A DNA stretch of 64,000 nucleotides from IMG/VR virus record IMGVR_UViG_3300033273_000374, positions 126,001 through 190,000 of that record; one strand, written 5' to 3'. This document shows, one piece after another, positions 8,922-17,635 of the stretch. A program made the translations under genes and the position numbers. Source of the DNA: a virus. Position 1 is the stretch's first letter, and each line of letters begins with the position of its first letter. The notes under the pieces were generated by a model, which saw nothing but the letters and a program-made list of their open reading frames with translations, had not been told where the DNA came from and ran no database searches.

Positions 8922-8924
8922 GTA

Positions 8925-10514
8925 TTAACGTAGTGTTCTTATTGAATAGTAAAGTGTACCACTGGTTTGATTATCAGTTGTGTAGTTAAGTGTAGTGATA
9001 TTTGATGTATTTGTCAATGAAAAAGTAACACCTACACTGCCATTGTTTTCATTAAATTCATCGTCAACAATCTGTGCAGTGCCATTGTGTGTGATACGCA
9101 ATTTGCCCTGACGTAGTTTGCTGTTGCGATCAATATAATATTCTATTTCAATGGCTGCTTCTTGTGCATTATCCGGAAAACTAATTCCAGTTGATCCTGT
9201 TGTGTTGTTATCAAGTGTTACACTCTGTCCATATCCTCTGATGTAGCCGCCAAATTTAACACCTTGTGAGTTGTCAAATGCCATACCTGCCAGGTGATTG
9301 CCGTCAACGTTAACTCTGCGTGTGGTGTTTGAATCATCTGCATCTGGCCTATCAAAATGATCGCCAATGCTGTGACTGTTGTCTACTGTGTAGTTGATAA
9401 CATGCGCTGTGGCACTGCCACTACCACTACCATTGTTTCCGCAGTCTTTGAAGTAGTTAAATGCACTGGTAAATCCAAGTCCATCATAGATGTGTATGGC
9501 ATTGTTATAGATAGCATCAAACAAACTGTTTACAACTTTCATGCCACGTGGACCATCAACACTAGGTGCACTGCCTGTTACAAACTCGCCAACTTTAAAG
9601 CCTTTAAACATGGTTTTGAAATGACATGCATTGAATACAATGTTGTCCATATCATTGTCTGCAATCACACCCACATAACTATTTTCCATGTTACAATTAA
9701 AGAATGTTACATGGTTTGTGGTATAGGTTGCACTGCTTGTAATTTTTACACTATAGTTAACATCACCTATTGAACTTGGTGTTACTGTCAATGGACCAAT
9801 AAAGTTTGTGTTACTTAACAGCACATTATCTGCTTGATCTACTATAAACACAGGAGTTGATGTTGTTGCCTTAAATGTCATGCTTTCTATAACAATGTCG
9901 CTAGGGCGTGTTGCACCACCTGTGCCTACACTGGCACCTGTTTGTTGCAAACTGTCTGCAGTTTGTGCTACCGGTGTTGAAGTACTAGCAGCTAATGCAC
10001 CTTCAATTGTGCTGCTGTCTGGACCTTCGCCTACTATTTTTGCGTATGTTGGAATGTTTATTGTGCTGAGCACTTTGTATGTGCCGGCTGGAAAATACAA
10101 TGCTCTACGCACTCTGGTTATCTGTTCGCGAGCAAACAGTTCATACAGTGCTCTGTTGATAGCGGCTGTGTCGTCTGTTGCACCATCACCTACTGCACCA
10201 AAATCACGCACGTTAGCAAAATCATCTAGTTTGTTTTGTAATGTTCTCGTTACAGGACTGTTAGCACTGGCGCCTGTTTGCGCACTAAAACCAATTTGTG
10301 AATCACTGTAGGTATAAGTGTCACTGGTTTCAATAACGCTGCTTAAACTGGTAAGGATTTCAATATTTTCTGTGGTAGGCGCATCAGTGCCGCCATTGCC
10401 AATGTATAGTTTTCTTGTGTCTACTGCTAGACCAAGTTCACCTCTTGCAAGTTGAGGTAAGTTATCACTTACACCGCTGCGATGTTGAATTCTCGAGATT
10501 TGTACTACAGCCAC
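8925..10514 (-). CDS. Tailspike with pectate-lyase-like beta-helix
   Basis: The 529-residue protein starts with a GTG codon preceded by AGGAG. The first 60 residues (ISRIQHRSGVSDNLPQLARGELGL, then TRKLYIGNGG) match a common phage fibre N-terminal attachment module. Residues about 100-130 carry DFGAVGDGATDDTAAINRAL, the start of the pectate-lyase-superfamily beta-helix, followed by strand-rich repeats to about 400 and a beta-rich C-terminal domain. Such spikes bind or cut surface polysaccharide. A late-promoter octamer lies 22 bases upstream. The substrate cannot be read from sequence. Confidence 0.85.
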   Translation of the reverse strand: MAVVQISRIQHRSGVSDNLPQLARGELGLAVDTRKLYIGNGGTDAPTTENIEILTSLSSVIETSDTYTYSDSQIGFSAQTGASANSPVTRTLQNKLDDFANVRDFGAVGDGATDDTAAINRALYELFAREQITRVRRALYFPAGTYKVLSTINIPTYAKIVGEGPDSSTIEGALAASTSTPVAQTADSLQQTGASVGTGGATRPSDIVIESMTFKATTSTPVFIVDQADNVLLSNTNFIGPLTVTPSSIGDVNYSVKITSSATYTTNHVTFFNCNMENSYVGVIADNDMDNIVFNACHFKTMFKGFKVGEFVTGSAPSVDGPRGMKVVNSLFDAIYNNAIHIYDGLGFTSAFNYFKDCGNNGSGSGSATAHVINYTVDNSHSIGDHFDRPDADDSNTTRRVNVDGNHLAGMAFDNSQGVKFGGYIRGYGQSVTLDNNTTGSTGISFPDNAQEAAIEIEYYIDRNSKLRQGKLRITHNGTAQIVDDEFNENNGSVGVTFSLTNTSNITTLNYTTDNQTSGTLYYSIRTLR

Positions 10515-10535
10515 GACTAAACTCCTATAATATAC

Positions 10536-10543
10536 TATTTATA
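10536..10543 (-). promoter_or_regulatory. T4 late promoter consensus before tailspike
   Basis: A perfect TATAAATA on the minus strand, followed by a short leader with AGGAG and the GTG start of the tailspike. This is the expected layout for a gp55-type late promoter driving a virion gene. Confidence 0.65.
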
Positions 10544-10545
10544 CG

Positions 10546-12030
10546 TTAGTTCACACTCATCACTGGAAGTTTTATAGGAGTTCCGTTTTTATACAGAGAT
10601 ACATGTTCATATAAACTTTTCAATCGCTCAGGGCCTCGCCAAATTGGCCATTTGTATTTTATTGCATGTTCATGGACTTCCAGTCGTCGGCGTATTCTTT
10701 CTTCAAAAGTAAGATCAGGATTAAGTGCGCTAGTCCAAATCATTGGATTAGGTCTTTTATTTCCTATAGGATCAAACTCTAAAACAGGAAAAGTTACTTG
10801 ATGACTATCAATCATTCTTTCCAAAGGAGTATCTGATAAAAACATCAAACTTGTACTAAGATCAATTCCGTTTATGGTACCGCTTGCAACATATTTTTGC
10901 CAGCGTGAATACATTTTTAAATTATCATGATGATCATCTAGTGTTTCTGTTAGATACCCTATGATCATTAAAAAGAAACATTTTAGACCAGTTCTTTGAA
11001 AATGTTCTAGATGATAATCTATGTCTTCGTTTGTAAACTTCTTGTCCATTTCCCAACGAATTTTGTCACTGCCTGTTTCTACACCTACATAAAACTGTTG
11101 TCCGCCAGCCTCTGCAATCATATCAAAGTAATCATCTGTGAGTTGTCTTTTGGGTTTGAAAATAAACTGTCCGCCCCATTTAAATCCTGCTTTATGATCA
11201 CTATTATATTTTGATAGTTTATCACACATGTCTCTAAAAGCCTTGAGACTCCCATTGATCAAACTATCAGTAAAATAAAACTGGTTGACTCCATAATTTT
11301 CATAATGGTGTATCATTTCGTCTGCTAGATTTTGTCCACTTCTGTATCTAAACTTGGGCCAGTATGCTGCAACATTGCAATAGGTACATTTTCTAACACA
11401 ACCTCTACTGCCAACAATATTAACTTCACGTTTAGCCTCAAAAAGATAATCGTATAGTTCAAAATTGTATTGACTGTAATCTGGAAATGCTAGACTGTTT
11501 AAATCGTTTACTTGAACTAAATTTTCTGAATTGTTAATACCTGGATGATTTACATTACCTTTAAGCAATTCAATTACAGCTTCTTCGCCCTCGCCATATA
11601 TTACATAACTACACAATTTAGACTGTAACATACTCTGACCAAAGCTGTTAACTCCCATGCCGCCTAGTACAATTTCACATTGCGGATATAGTGCTAATAC
11701 TGTTTCGCATGCCATTTTAGCAAACATATGACTGTTACCAGTGAAAACACTAATTAGAAGTCTTGTATCATTATCAACATAAGGCACTAGTTCTTTTTGT
11801 ATAAAGTCTAGTAACATTGCTGTTTCTTCATCAGTTGGTTTTCGTGTTTTTTCCCACACACCAACTAAATCATAGTATGCTTGCTTTCCTAACTGTTGAA
11901 AAAGTGTAATGTTTAAATCTAAGCACTTGACGCTATAGCCGTGACTTTGCATAACACCAGCTATAATAGCAGTGCTTATTGGTGGCCTATGCACTTCTAG
12001 TTGAGGTATTGCAATTAGAACGTTTTTCAT
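10546..12030 (-). CDS. B12-binding-domain radical SAM enzyme
   Basis: The 494-residue protein has an N-terminal Rossmann-type domain (LIAIPQLEVHRPPISTAIIAGVM, EIVLGGMGVNSFGQ) like cobalamin-binding radical SAM proteins. The 4Fe-4S site is GCVRKCTYCNV (C-x3-C-x2-C) near residue 210, and the barrel follows (FYVGVETGSDKIRWEMDKKF). Members do methylations and other radical chemistry, or act on lipids and tetrapyrroles. The His that normally binds B12 is not obvious. It is coupled by ATGA to the next gene. The substrate is unknown. Confidence 0.82.
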   Translation of the reverse strand: MKNVLIAIPQLEVHRPPISTAIIAGVMQSHGYSVKCLDLNITLFQQLGKQAYYDLVGVWEKTRKPTDEETAMLLDFIQKELVPYVDNDTRLLISVFTGNSHMFAKMACETVLALYPQCEIVLGGMGVNSFGQSMLQSKLCSYVIYGEGEEAVIELLKGNVNHPGINNSENLVQVNDLNSLAFPDYSQYNFELYDYLFEAKREVNIVGSRGCVRKCTYCNVAAYWPKFRYRSGQNLADEMIHHYENYGVNQFYFTDSLINGSLKAFRDMCDKLSKYNSDHKAGFKWGGQFIFKPKRQLTDDYFDMIAEAGGQQFYVGVETGSDKIRWEMDKKFTNEDIDYHLEHFQRTGLKCFFLMIIGYLTETLDDHHDNLKMYSRWQKYVASGTINGIDLSTSLMFLSDTPLERMIDSHQVTFPVLEFDPIGNKRPNPMIWTSALNPDLTFEERIRRRLEVHEHAIKYKWPIWRGPERLKSLYEHVSLYKNGTPIKLPVMSVN

Positions 12031-12548
12031 ATGTTAAGAAGTTTCCTAATTTTATTCATATGATGATAATGCTCTGAATAGTTACCTACAATTGTGTAAT
12101 CTGAAAAATAACTTGTATCTCGATATTCGTTTGTTTTTTGATTATTCATATCAATTATCCAATCATATGGGTTATCTTTGATTGGAAAAATCCAATGCCC
12201 ATTAAAACGTATACATGCATCGTGTATAGTCATTGACCCATGTTCAATACTTTCATATGTTAACTTGGGCAAAAGATGAACAATATCTACATCATCTATT
12301 TCAAAACGGTCAATGTGTATAACCTTATCAGCAATAATATTATTTTCTCTGTCTATAATAGTATCCCAGATTTGATTTTTACCAAATAATTTATTGTACA
12401 TACCTAAAGTAAAATTAGCATTGTCTAAATCTAAATCTATTTCTTTGTTTTCAATTATTTCAAACTCTAATTTTTTTTTATTTTGCTTGAACGTTAGTTT
12501 TGGATAAGAATAACCTTGTTCCCCGCGAGCTTCAAGATATAGTCTCAC
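12027..12548 (-). CDS. Hypothetical protein downstream of nuclease
   Basis: The 173-residue protein is strand-rich (LTFKQNKKKLEFEIIENKEIDLDLDN) and ends with a helical basic tail. It overlaps the radical SAM gene by ATGA and follows the PD-(D/E)XK gene by one base, so it belongs to that operon. Parts such as FTLGMYNKLFGKNQIWDTIID and HYHHMNKIRKLLNI suggest a soluble protein. I do not recognise the family; a substrate or partner of the radical SAM enzyme is possible but unsupported. Confidence 0.5.
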   Translation of the reverse strand: MRLYLEARGEQGYSYPKLTFKQNKKKLEFEIIENKEIDLDLDNANFTLGMYNKLFGKNQIWDTIIDRENNIIADKVIHIDRFEIDDVDIVHLLPKLTYESIEHGSMTIHDACIRFNGHWIFPIKDNPYDWIIDMNNQKTNEYRDTSYFSDYTIVGNYSEHYHHMNKIRKLLNI

Positions 12549-12549
12549 A

Positions 12550-13227
12550 TCATGCTCCGTAGTACTCGCCTACTCTAGCCCACCATTTACGTTTGTATTT
12601 AGTGAACTCCTCACCCTCAATGGTCCAAGTTTGATACTGATAATCTTTGCTACACATCAACACCACACCCTGTTGGATGTTGGTATTGTACACTTCGTTG
12701 TGTGCATCTGCGTAAGCACACAACTGTAAGAAATAATCTTCAATCCATTCTGTTTTTTTAGGCTTGTTGGTTTGTTTGAAGTCTATGATAGCAGGCTTTC
12801 CGTTGTACACACCAACACAATCTGTTGTGCCTGCATACACTTGCGGAAAGTAAAGTGGTACTTCTGTGCCCCAGTATTCACTTGCATTGCACAGTCCTTG
12901 CTCCACAATAATTGTGGCCATTTTGTGTGATTGTTGTGAGTATGGGTTGCTACCTGGTTGTCCAATCTCGCCTGTTGTGACGTAGTCTTCTAACCACTTG
13001 TGCATGCGAGTGCCGCGTCCGGCTGCTTCTGTTACAATCTCTTGTGCTTTCTTTTCGCCAACACGACGTTTCCAGTTTAGTAGTGCTTGCTTCTTTTCTT
13101 CACTTTTGGTTCTATCTAGTATTGTGGTTACACTAGGTACTGCAGCACCATCTGGCGTACTGTACAATCTTTTACCGTCAACACTCTTGCGTTTGAGTTT
13201 GTGGTAATCATATGGGGAATTGATCAT
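12550..13227 (-). CDS. PD-(D/E)XK exonuclease (Cas4/RecB-like)
   Basis: The 225-residue protein has the RecB-type nuclease layout. An early AGRGTRMHKWLEDYV helix supplies His, YAGTTDCVGVYNGKPAIIDFKQT gives the D...DxK metal site, and LQLCAYADAHNE gives the QxxxYA motif. These residues define Cas4/RecB-family exonucleases, common in T4-like marine phages and probably used in host DNA breakdown or recombination. The ATG lies only six bases after a sigma70-like -10 box, so the mRNA may be leaderless. Confidence 0.85.
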   Translation of the reverse strand: MINSPYDYHKLKRKSVDGKRLYSTPDGAAVPSVTTILDRTKSEEKKQALLNWKRRVGEKKAQEIVTEAAGRGTRMHKWLEDYVTTGEIGQPGSNPYSQQSHKMATIIVEQGLCNASEYWGTEVPLYFPQVYAGTTDCVGVYNGKPAIIDFKQTNKPKKTEWIEDYFLQLCAYADAHNEVYNTNIQQGVVLMCSKDYQYQTWTIEGEEFTKYKRKWWARVGEYYGA

Positions 13228-13233
13228 GTGTTA

Positions 13234-13262
13234 AGTATAGCACATGTACTACATGTGGTCAA
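13234..13262 (-). promoter_or_regulatory. Sigma70-like promoter with palindromic spacer
   Basis: On the minus strand TTGACC, a 17-base spacer and TATACT precede the nuclease ATG. The spacer region contains the inverted repeat CACATGT-agt-ACATGTG, well placed as an operator. The -10 to ATG distance is six bases. Confidence 0.6.
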
Positions 13263-14337
13263 GTCTAATGTCTTCTAAAAAGTCTCTAGCACGTTGTGTT
13301 AGTGCTTCCTTGCTTTGCATCATCTGTTGATTGTGTTCTAGTGCACCACCTAATTTTTGATAAACATCTATAGGATTTAATTTGGCAAGTTTTTTAAAAC
13401 TGTGAAAAGCAGCAATAACACGTTCTTCTTTATCATCAATCTCATCATAACTTTCGTCAATTACCCCGTCAAACGTTTTGAAGCCTATACTGCGTAAGTG
13501 TTGCAGTGTGTGTTTTCCACTTAGTACAATAAATGGTCGACCTGCCATCATGGGCTTTGCTGTTTTTTCTGTTACAAAAAAGCAATTATTATCTGCAATA
13601 GTTTCTCCTACCACACTGTACCAACTTGCATTCATGATTGGCATGCTAATGAATTGACTTACAAAACCCTCATCCAATTGATTTGTTGTGTTTACATAGC
13701 CACCATCTACTGTTGTAGAGTTAATAATTATTTGAGCTTCTTCATTTATGTTGTCTAAAAATTTGCTTTTGTATATACCAAAAAGGTTTACAATACAATC
13801 ATCTAATAGATTATTTGCTCGTAACATTTTAAAAAAAGTATTTCTATGGGGTTTTGGATTTCCAAGCAACACATCAGCAAGGTGCGATCTTTTGTTTGGG
13901 CCTAAGTGTGGCTGCGGCAGTATTTGTTTTTTGTTTACTTCGTGTGTTTTTACTAAATGGTAGTTGTTGTACACATATGGAACAGGCCACAAATGATCGT
14001 TTGGAGTAATACAAGCAGTAATCATGTAATCACGTTCAGTTAATGGACAATCTTTGACGTCATATGTGAGTTTGTGATCTAAATCCCCAACCCCTGGTAT
14101 GTACATTTCAAAATCTTCAAACACTATAGCTTTGTCAGGCAATGAGCTGCGATCAGCATACTGTTGATGATTGTAGTTTCTATATCTATAAAAACCTATT
14201 TTATCTGGATCAAAATATGGATGTGGATATTCGTCATCGTAGATGCTACTAAGTACACCATACTGGTTATCATTAAGGTGCGCCAAGCGCATTGCTTCAT
14301 GAAATTCAGCTGGAGTTGAAAAATTAGTAATTTGCAT
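13249..14337 (-). CDS. Glycosyltransferase-like protein, paralogue family A
   Basis: The 362-residue protein has a C-terminal signature FFVTEKTAKPMMAGRPFIVLSG, then LRSIGFKTFDGVIDESYDEIDD, repeated in two other genes here (25317-26303 and 47389-48384). The TEKT...AGRPF...G pattern resembles the nucleotide-sugar-binding half of GT10 fucosyltransferase-like enzymes. The N-terminal half differs between copies, as expected for acceptor specificity. It probably glycosylates a virion or cell-surface target. The family call is by analogy; no acceptor is known. Confidence 0.6.
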   Translation of the reverse strand: MQITNFSTPAEFHEAMRLAHLNDNQYGVLSSIYDDEYPHPYFDPDKIGFYRYRNYNHQQYADRSSLPDKAIVFEDFEMYIPGVGDLDHKLTYDVKDCPLTERDYMITACITPNDHLWPVPYVYNNYHLVKTHEVNKKQILPQPHLGPNKRSHLADVLLGNPKPHRNTFFKMLRANNLLDDCIVNLFGIYKSKFLDNINEEAQIIINSTTVDGGYVNTTNQLDEGFVSQFISMPIMNASWYSVVGETIADNNCFFVTEKTAKPMMAGRPFIVLSGKHTLQHLRSIGFKTFDGVIDESYDEIDDKEERVIAAFHSFKKLAKLNPIDVYQKLGGALEHNQQMMQSKEALTQRARDFLEDIRLDHM

Positions 14338-14349
14338 TGATAACGTTTG

Positions 14350-14709
14350 TTACCAATCAATCTTCCAGTAAAAGTATGTGCCACTAGAACTTTTTCTAGC
14401 AATGGTGTAACCTAAACCTTCAAAGTGATTGATGACTTCTTTCATTTGTTCTGTCTTGACTGCGTCTGTGATTGTGCCTTGCCAGGCTTTGTAATAGTTT
14501 AGACCATCTGTGTCATTGTCAGTCATTGGACTGCCAGTGATTGTTGTACCTTGTATTGTAACTGTGCTTGTATTGGTTATGTTAACTGTAAACACACCAC
14601 TTGCTACTGCATCTGCTACTGCAACTTCCATAATAGCAATCTGTTGTACCACAGTGTTTGTACCTTGTGCTTGTTCACGTGCGTTTGCTGCTGTTGGAAA
14701 TCTAGCCAT
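14350..14709 (-). CDS. Small virion-associated protein
   Basis: The 119-residue protein starts MARFPTAANAREQAQGTNTVVQQI, continues as a helix, then a beta-rich Thr-heavy middle (VTIQGTTITGSPM) and ends YFYWKIDW. It sits at the head of a run of structural genes. Composition and place suggest a capsid-decoration or tail accessory role, which is inference. Its start overlaps the upstream stop. Confidence 0.55.
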   Translation of the reverse strand: MARFPTAANAREQAQGTNTVVQQIAIMEVAVADAVASGVFTVNITNTSTVTIQGTTITGSPMTDNDTDGLNYYKAWQGTITDAVKTEQMKEVINHFEGLGYTIARKSSSGTYFYWKIDW

Positions 14710-15461
14710 TATGCGTTCTTCTTTGCCATCTTAGTTGCAGTTGCATACTTTACTTCTTTCCAGCGAGAACCATATCGCTCTTTAAAGTCTGCATCTGGTA
14801 ATTTCTTTTCATAGTGTTTCAATTTAGCTTTTTCAGGTTTAGTAAGTTTACGTTCGCCTGTGAGCTTGCGTGAGATGCCTTGTTGTGTTTCAAGTTCACG
14901 CTGTAGAACTTTATAGTATTTGCTTGTGATTTGATCACGTATTTTTTGATCTTCGTGTTTGATAGAACCACGTGCATCATGCACATCATTGATTGCTTTG
15001 ATCAATTTTTGTTCTAGTTCATTTCCAAAAGTCTGCACTAGTAATTGTGCTGCTTGTCCATGCTCATTTGCGTCTTCAAGTTCATCAAATTGTTTGGCAA
15101 CGTCTGCGAGGTGCTGTGAACTATATGCTTCTCCTATGCTTTCATCACGTTTGTTCATTGCACGTTTAGCCATTTGTCCTACTTTTTCTTCTGGTGGAAC
15201 ATCACCTACAGGTGCATCTGCCTCAGGTTTACCTCCTACAAATGTTACAGTTTCTGCATCAAATTGTTGTATTACATTTGCAAGTTCTGGTTCACTGTCA
15301 TACATGTCTTTGAATTTGTCATAGGTAACGTTTATGCCAGCATTTCGTAATGCATATAAAAAATCTGCCATGCTGGCAGTGCCATCCTTGCTGTTGTTTG
15401 CAACAACATCTGCTACTGCTATGATGCTTTGTACGCTGTCAACAAATTCTGTAAATTGCAT
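14709..15461 (-). CDS. Helical structural or assembly protein
   Basis: The 250-residue protein is strongly helical and charged (KVGQMAKRAMNKRDESIGEAYSSQ; ELEQKLIKAINDVHDARGS), with a basic C-terminus (RYGSRWKEVKYATATKMAKKNA). It lies in the block 14350-22747 whose members share short acidic N-termini (MQFTEF, MRLNEF, MDLNEL). A scaffold, core or baseplate-assembly role is plausible. No catalytic motif was found. Gene ends overlap by one base on both sides. Confidence 0.5.
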   Translation of the reverse strand: MQFTEFVDSVQSIIAVADVVANNSKDGTASMADFLYALRNAGINVTYDKFKDMYDSEPELANVIQQFDAETVTFVGGKPEADAPVGDVPPEEKVGQMAKRAMNKRDESIGEAYSSQHLADVAKQFDELEDANEHGQAAQLLVQTFGNELEQKLIKAINDVHDARGSIKHEDQKIRDQITSKYYKVLQRELETQQGISRKLTGERKLTKPEKAKLKHYEKKLPDADFKERYGSRWKEVKYATATKMAKKNA

Positions 15462-16237
15462 TACTCAGCCTTTTCGCGTCCCATTGGCTCTTCACCGCCT
15501 ACTGCAGCATCACTAGCAGCAAAGTCATCTTCTGGCTCTGCGTCTAATGTTGGGTCTGTGCCCATTTCTGCATCTGGTGCTGTAATTTCACCTGGCTCAT
15601 CACCCATTGGTTCTGCAGGTGTTTCGCCTACCAGTATACGACTTGCTTCGTCTACACTTGTTCTTGCTGTGCCTAAATTGTCAAGCAAACCTTGTAGTGC
15701 AGTGCTCATGCTACTGTTGAAACTGTCTGCAACGCTACTGTCCATTTCGTCACGGATAGCATCTGTAAGTGGTGGAAGATCTTCGTTGATCATTTTACCA
15801 ACATCTTCTAGCATGCCCTGAATTCTATCTACCATGTCTTTGGCTGCTAGTACAAGTTCAGCACTCTCAACTTCGCCTTCTGTGATCACGCTTTCGTCAA
15901 CTTTCTTTTTCTTAGCATCTTTGGCAGCCTTCTTCATAGGCTCCTTCTTATCACCGTCTTTGTCTAAGTCTAGGAAGTCTGGCTTGGCTTTTGCTTCTGC
16001 TAAGTGTGCTTCTAGTGCTTGTTTAGCAATGCGCAGTTCTTGAAACTGTTTGTTGTTAAATGCACGAGCGCCTTCGCGACTTTCCATTACAGCAAGGGTA
16101 TCACTTAGGTTTTTGTGTAATTTTTCTGCTTTTGATTCTGAGAGCCTGTCTACATCAATAGTATAGCCGAAGATTTTATTAGCAACTTGCATAATCTTCT
16201 TACTACTCGGTGCAGGCACCAATTCGTTAAGATCCAT
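15461..16237 (-). CDS. Acidic structural or scaffold-like protein with EF-hand-like loop
   Basis: The 258-residue protein is helical with a basic lysine patch (AAKDAKKKKVDES) and a long acidic, Pro/Glu/Asp-rich tail (GETPAEPMGDEPGEI). The segment DFLDLDKDGDKKEP, about residues 88-101, resembles an EF-hand calcium loop and is a motif I associate with T4-like marine phage virion genes. The tail composition fits a scaffold or core protein. A late-like octamer lies 28 bases upstream. The role is inference. Confidence 0.5.
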   Translation of the reverse strand: MDLNELVPAPSSKKIMQVANKIFGYTIDVDRLSESKAEKLHKNLSDTLAVMESREGARAFNNKQFQELRIAKQALEAHLAEAKAKPDFLDLDKDGDKKEPMKKAAKDAKKKKVDESVITEGEVESAELVLAAKDMVDRIQGMLEDVGKMINEDLPPLTDAIRDEMDSSVADSFNSSMSTALQGLLDNLGTARTSVDEASRILVGETPAEPMGDEPGEITAPDAEMGTDPTLDAEPEDDFAASDAAVGGEEPMGREKAE

Positions 16238-16264
16238 GGTAGATTCCTTTAATGTCTATTGTTG

Positions 16265-16272
16265 TATTTATG
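16265..16272 (-). promoter_or_regulatory. Late-promoter-like octamer
   Basis: CATAAATA on the minus strand, 28 bases upstream of the ATG at 16237, with AAAGGAA between them as ribosome-binding site. It differs from the T4 late consensus at the first base only. Confidence 0.5.
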
Positions 16273-16702
16273 TTAAATTAATTGAAAGTAGATTTGTCTG
16301 AAGTTCTGTTTTTGCATATTCTAACCGGGCAATGTCTTCACTGAGTCTGCAGTTTAGAATACTTTTACGCACTTTACTGGCTTTGCGCATACTGTGTTTA
16401 TAGAATAGGCAGTCTTCATTCAATTTACTGATGCGGAAATCTAAATCTTCTATGAGCCTTGCTGTACCATGCTGATTATTAATGCAACTGATTGCATATC
16501 CAACAGCACTTTTTTTGTAAGCAAAACTTTTGTCTTTGTACCGCCATACACCTTCACACTGTTCTATAACAATGCCATTAACTGTTATGCTCGTAGGTGT
16601 ATTGTTGTACAGTTTTACTTTTACGTTTGTGCTGTCAACTGTACGATTAAACTGTTTACTGAGACTTTTTACTAGATCTAATTTTGTAGAATAAGTCGCC
16701 AT
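16268..16702 (-). CDS. Hypothetical protein in structural block
   Basis: The product from ATG 16702 is 144 residues (MATYSTKLDLVKSLSKQF). The middle is beta-rich (VKVKLYNNTPTSITVNGIVIEQ) and the C-terminal half is helical and basic (HSMRKASKVRKSILNCRLSEDIARLEYAKTEL in two pieces). It overlaps the preceding gene by 47 bases. I do not recognise it. Confidence 0.5.
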   Translation of the reverse strand: MATYSTKLDLVKSLSKQFNRTVDSTNVKVKLYNNTPTSITVNGIVIEQCEGVWRYKDKSFAYKKSAVGYAISCINNQHGTARLIEDLDFRISKLNEDCLFYKHSMRKASKVRKSILNCRLSEDIARLEYAKTELQTNLLSINLT

Positions 16703-16877
16703 CAATTTTTTTCCTTGTTATAATTGATTTGTTCACTAAACTATTTGCTAGATTTTGTTCATATTCTGTGAGATCTCGTTTGCGCACATTAACTTCTGCT
16801 TCTATGCGCTGAAACATGTTGTGTTCATCATTGTTCACATAAACTGGAATACCAGGAAATGCTTCGTGTGCTCTCAT
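16656..16877 (-). CDS. Small hypothetical protein
   Basis: The 73-residue protein contains FPGIPVYVNNDEHNMFQRI, a helical segment (LTEYEQNLANSLVNK), then ITRKKIDGDLFYKI and a basic end. The layout resembles a small winged-helix-like protein, but this is weak. It is coupled to both neighbours by overlaps. Function unknown. Confidence 0.5.
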   Translation of the reverse strand: MRAHEAFPGIPVYVNNDEHNMFQRIEAEVNVRKRDLTEYEQNLANSLVNKSIITRKKIDGDLFYKIRSSKKSQ

Positions 16878-17338
16878 TAACTTAGTTCTACTGTTTGCCC
16901 GGGCTTGAGTGCATCTTTAGGATCTTTGGCTCCTGGTACACTACCTTTGGGCTTGATTTTTGATTTTTTAGTGGCTGGGTCAACTTCTACATCTACTTTG
17001 TCTAGATCAATTTCTACACCATCACCTGCTTCAATCTTGTTGCCCATACGTTTTGTAATTTTAATTTCTTGCTCGCTAACACCTCTTTCTAGTGCTCTTT
17101 TTAGCATTTCAATGTTTCGTCTTGCACTGACTTTGATGTCTGGATTTGCATCCCATGCTGCTTGTTCTTTATCAATTAAACTTTTGAGTACATCTGCATC
17201 GCCTTTGCCCATTTGAGCAGCACGCACTGCGTCTAGTACTTCACGCTCTGCTGCTTTGCGTTCTGGACTGTACACTGCGTTTATTTGTCTAATAGCATCA
17301 TCTATGGCTGTGTTTTCTACAAATTCATTTAGTCTCAT
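16877..17338 (-). CDS. Hypothetical protein of structural block
   Basis: The 153-residue protein starts MRLNEFVENTAIDDAIRQ and has a helical first half rich in Glu, Lys and Ala, then a short beta segment (GDGVEIDLDKVDVEVD) and a flexible Lys/Pro tail (SKIKPKGSVPGAKDP). The MRLNEF start is shared with other small proteins of this block. It overlaps neighbours at both ends. A virion or assembly role is inferred from position only. Confidence 0.5.
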   Translation of the reverse strand: MRLNEFVENTAIDDAIRQINAVYSPERKAAEREVLDAVRAAQMGKGDADVLKSLIDKEQAAWDANPDIKVSARRNIEMLKRALERGVSEQEIKITKRMGNKIEAGDGVEIDLDKVDVEVDPATKKSKIKPKGSVPGAKDPKDALKPGQTVELS

Positions 17339-17616
17339 CGGTTCAATGCCTTTACTCTACGACTTGCAGGGTTTACTCTTTTGGTTCTTTTTGCTTTACG
17401 AGCCATTCTAGCACCCATTCTTGCTTTTGTCAATTTAAGTTTGATACGTTTTTTGATGTCAGGTGCAGCAAAGCACTGTGCTGGTGTAGCAACAATGCGT
17501 CCTTTGCGTCTGCCGCTGGTGCAACGATACTTGCGCACGACTTTGTTGCCACGCTTGGCCCAAGCCATGCCCTCATTGAGGCCCAACACTTCTGGTATAA
17601 TATCACCTATTAACAT
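17335..17616 (-). CDS. Highly basic small protein
   Basis: The 93-residue protein has an acidic N-terminus (MLIGDIIPEVLGLNEGMAW) and then a very Lys/Arg-rich body (KVVRKYRCTSGRRKGRIV; RMGARMARKAKRTKRVN). A possible internal processing site separates the two. The composition suggests a nucleic-acid-binding or head-core protein. It starts five bases after a CATAAATA octamer. Confidence 0.55.
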   Translation of the reverse strand: MLIGDIIPEVLGLNEGMAWAKRGNKVVRKYRCTSGRRKGRIVATPAQCFAAPDIKKRIKLKLTKARMGARMARKAKRTKRVNPASRRVKALNR

Positions 17617-17621
17617 GTAGT

Positions 17622-17629
17622 TATTTATG
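17622..17629 (-). promoter_or_regulatory. Late-promoter-like octamer abutting start codon
   Basis: CATAAATA on the minus strand, then ACTAC and the ATG of the basic protein. If used, the mRNA would start at or next to the start codon. Confidence 0.4.
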
Positions 17630-17635
17630 GAAAAA

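Noticed and set aside
9357-9773. 138-codon plus-strand ORF opposite the tailspike
   Set aside because: Antisense to a beta-helix coding region, with no start signal.
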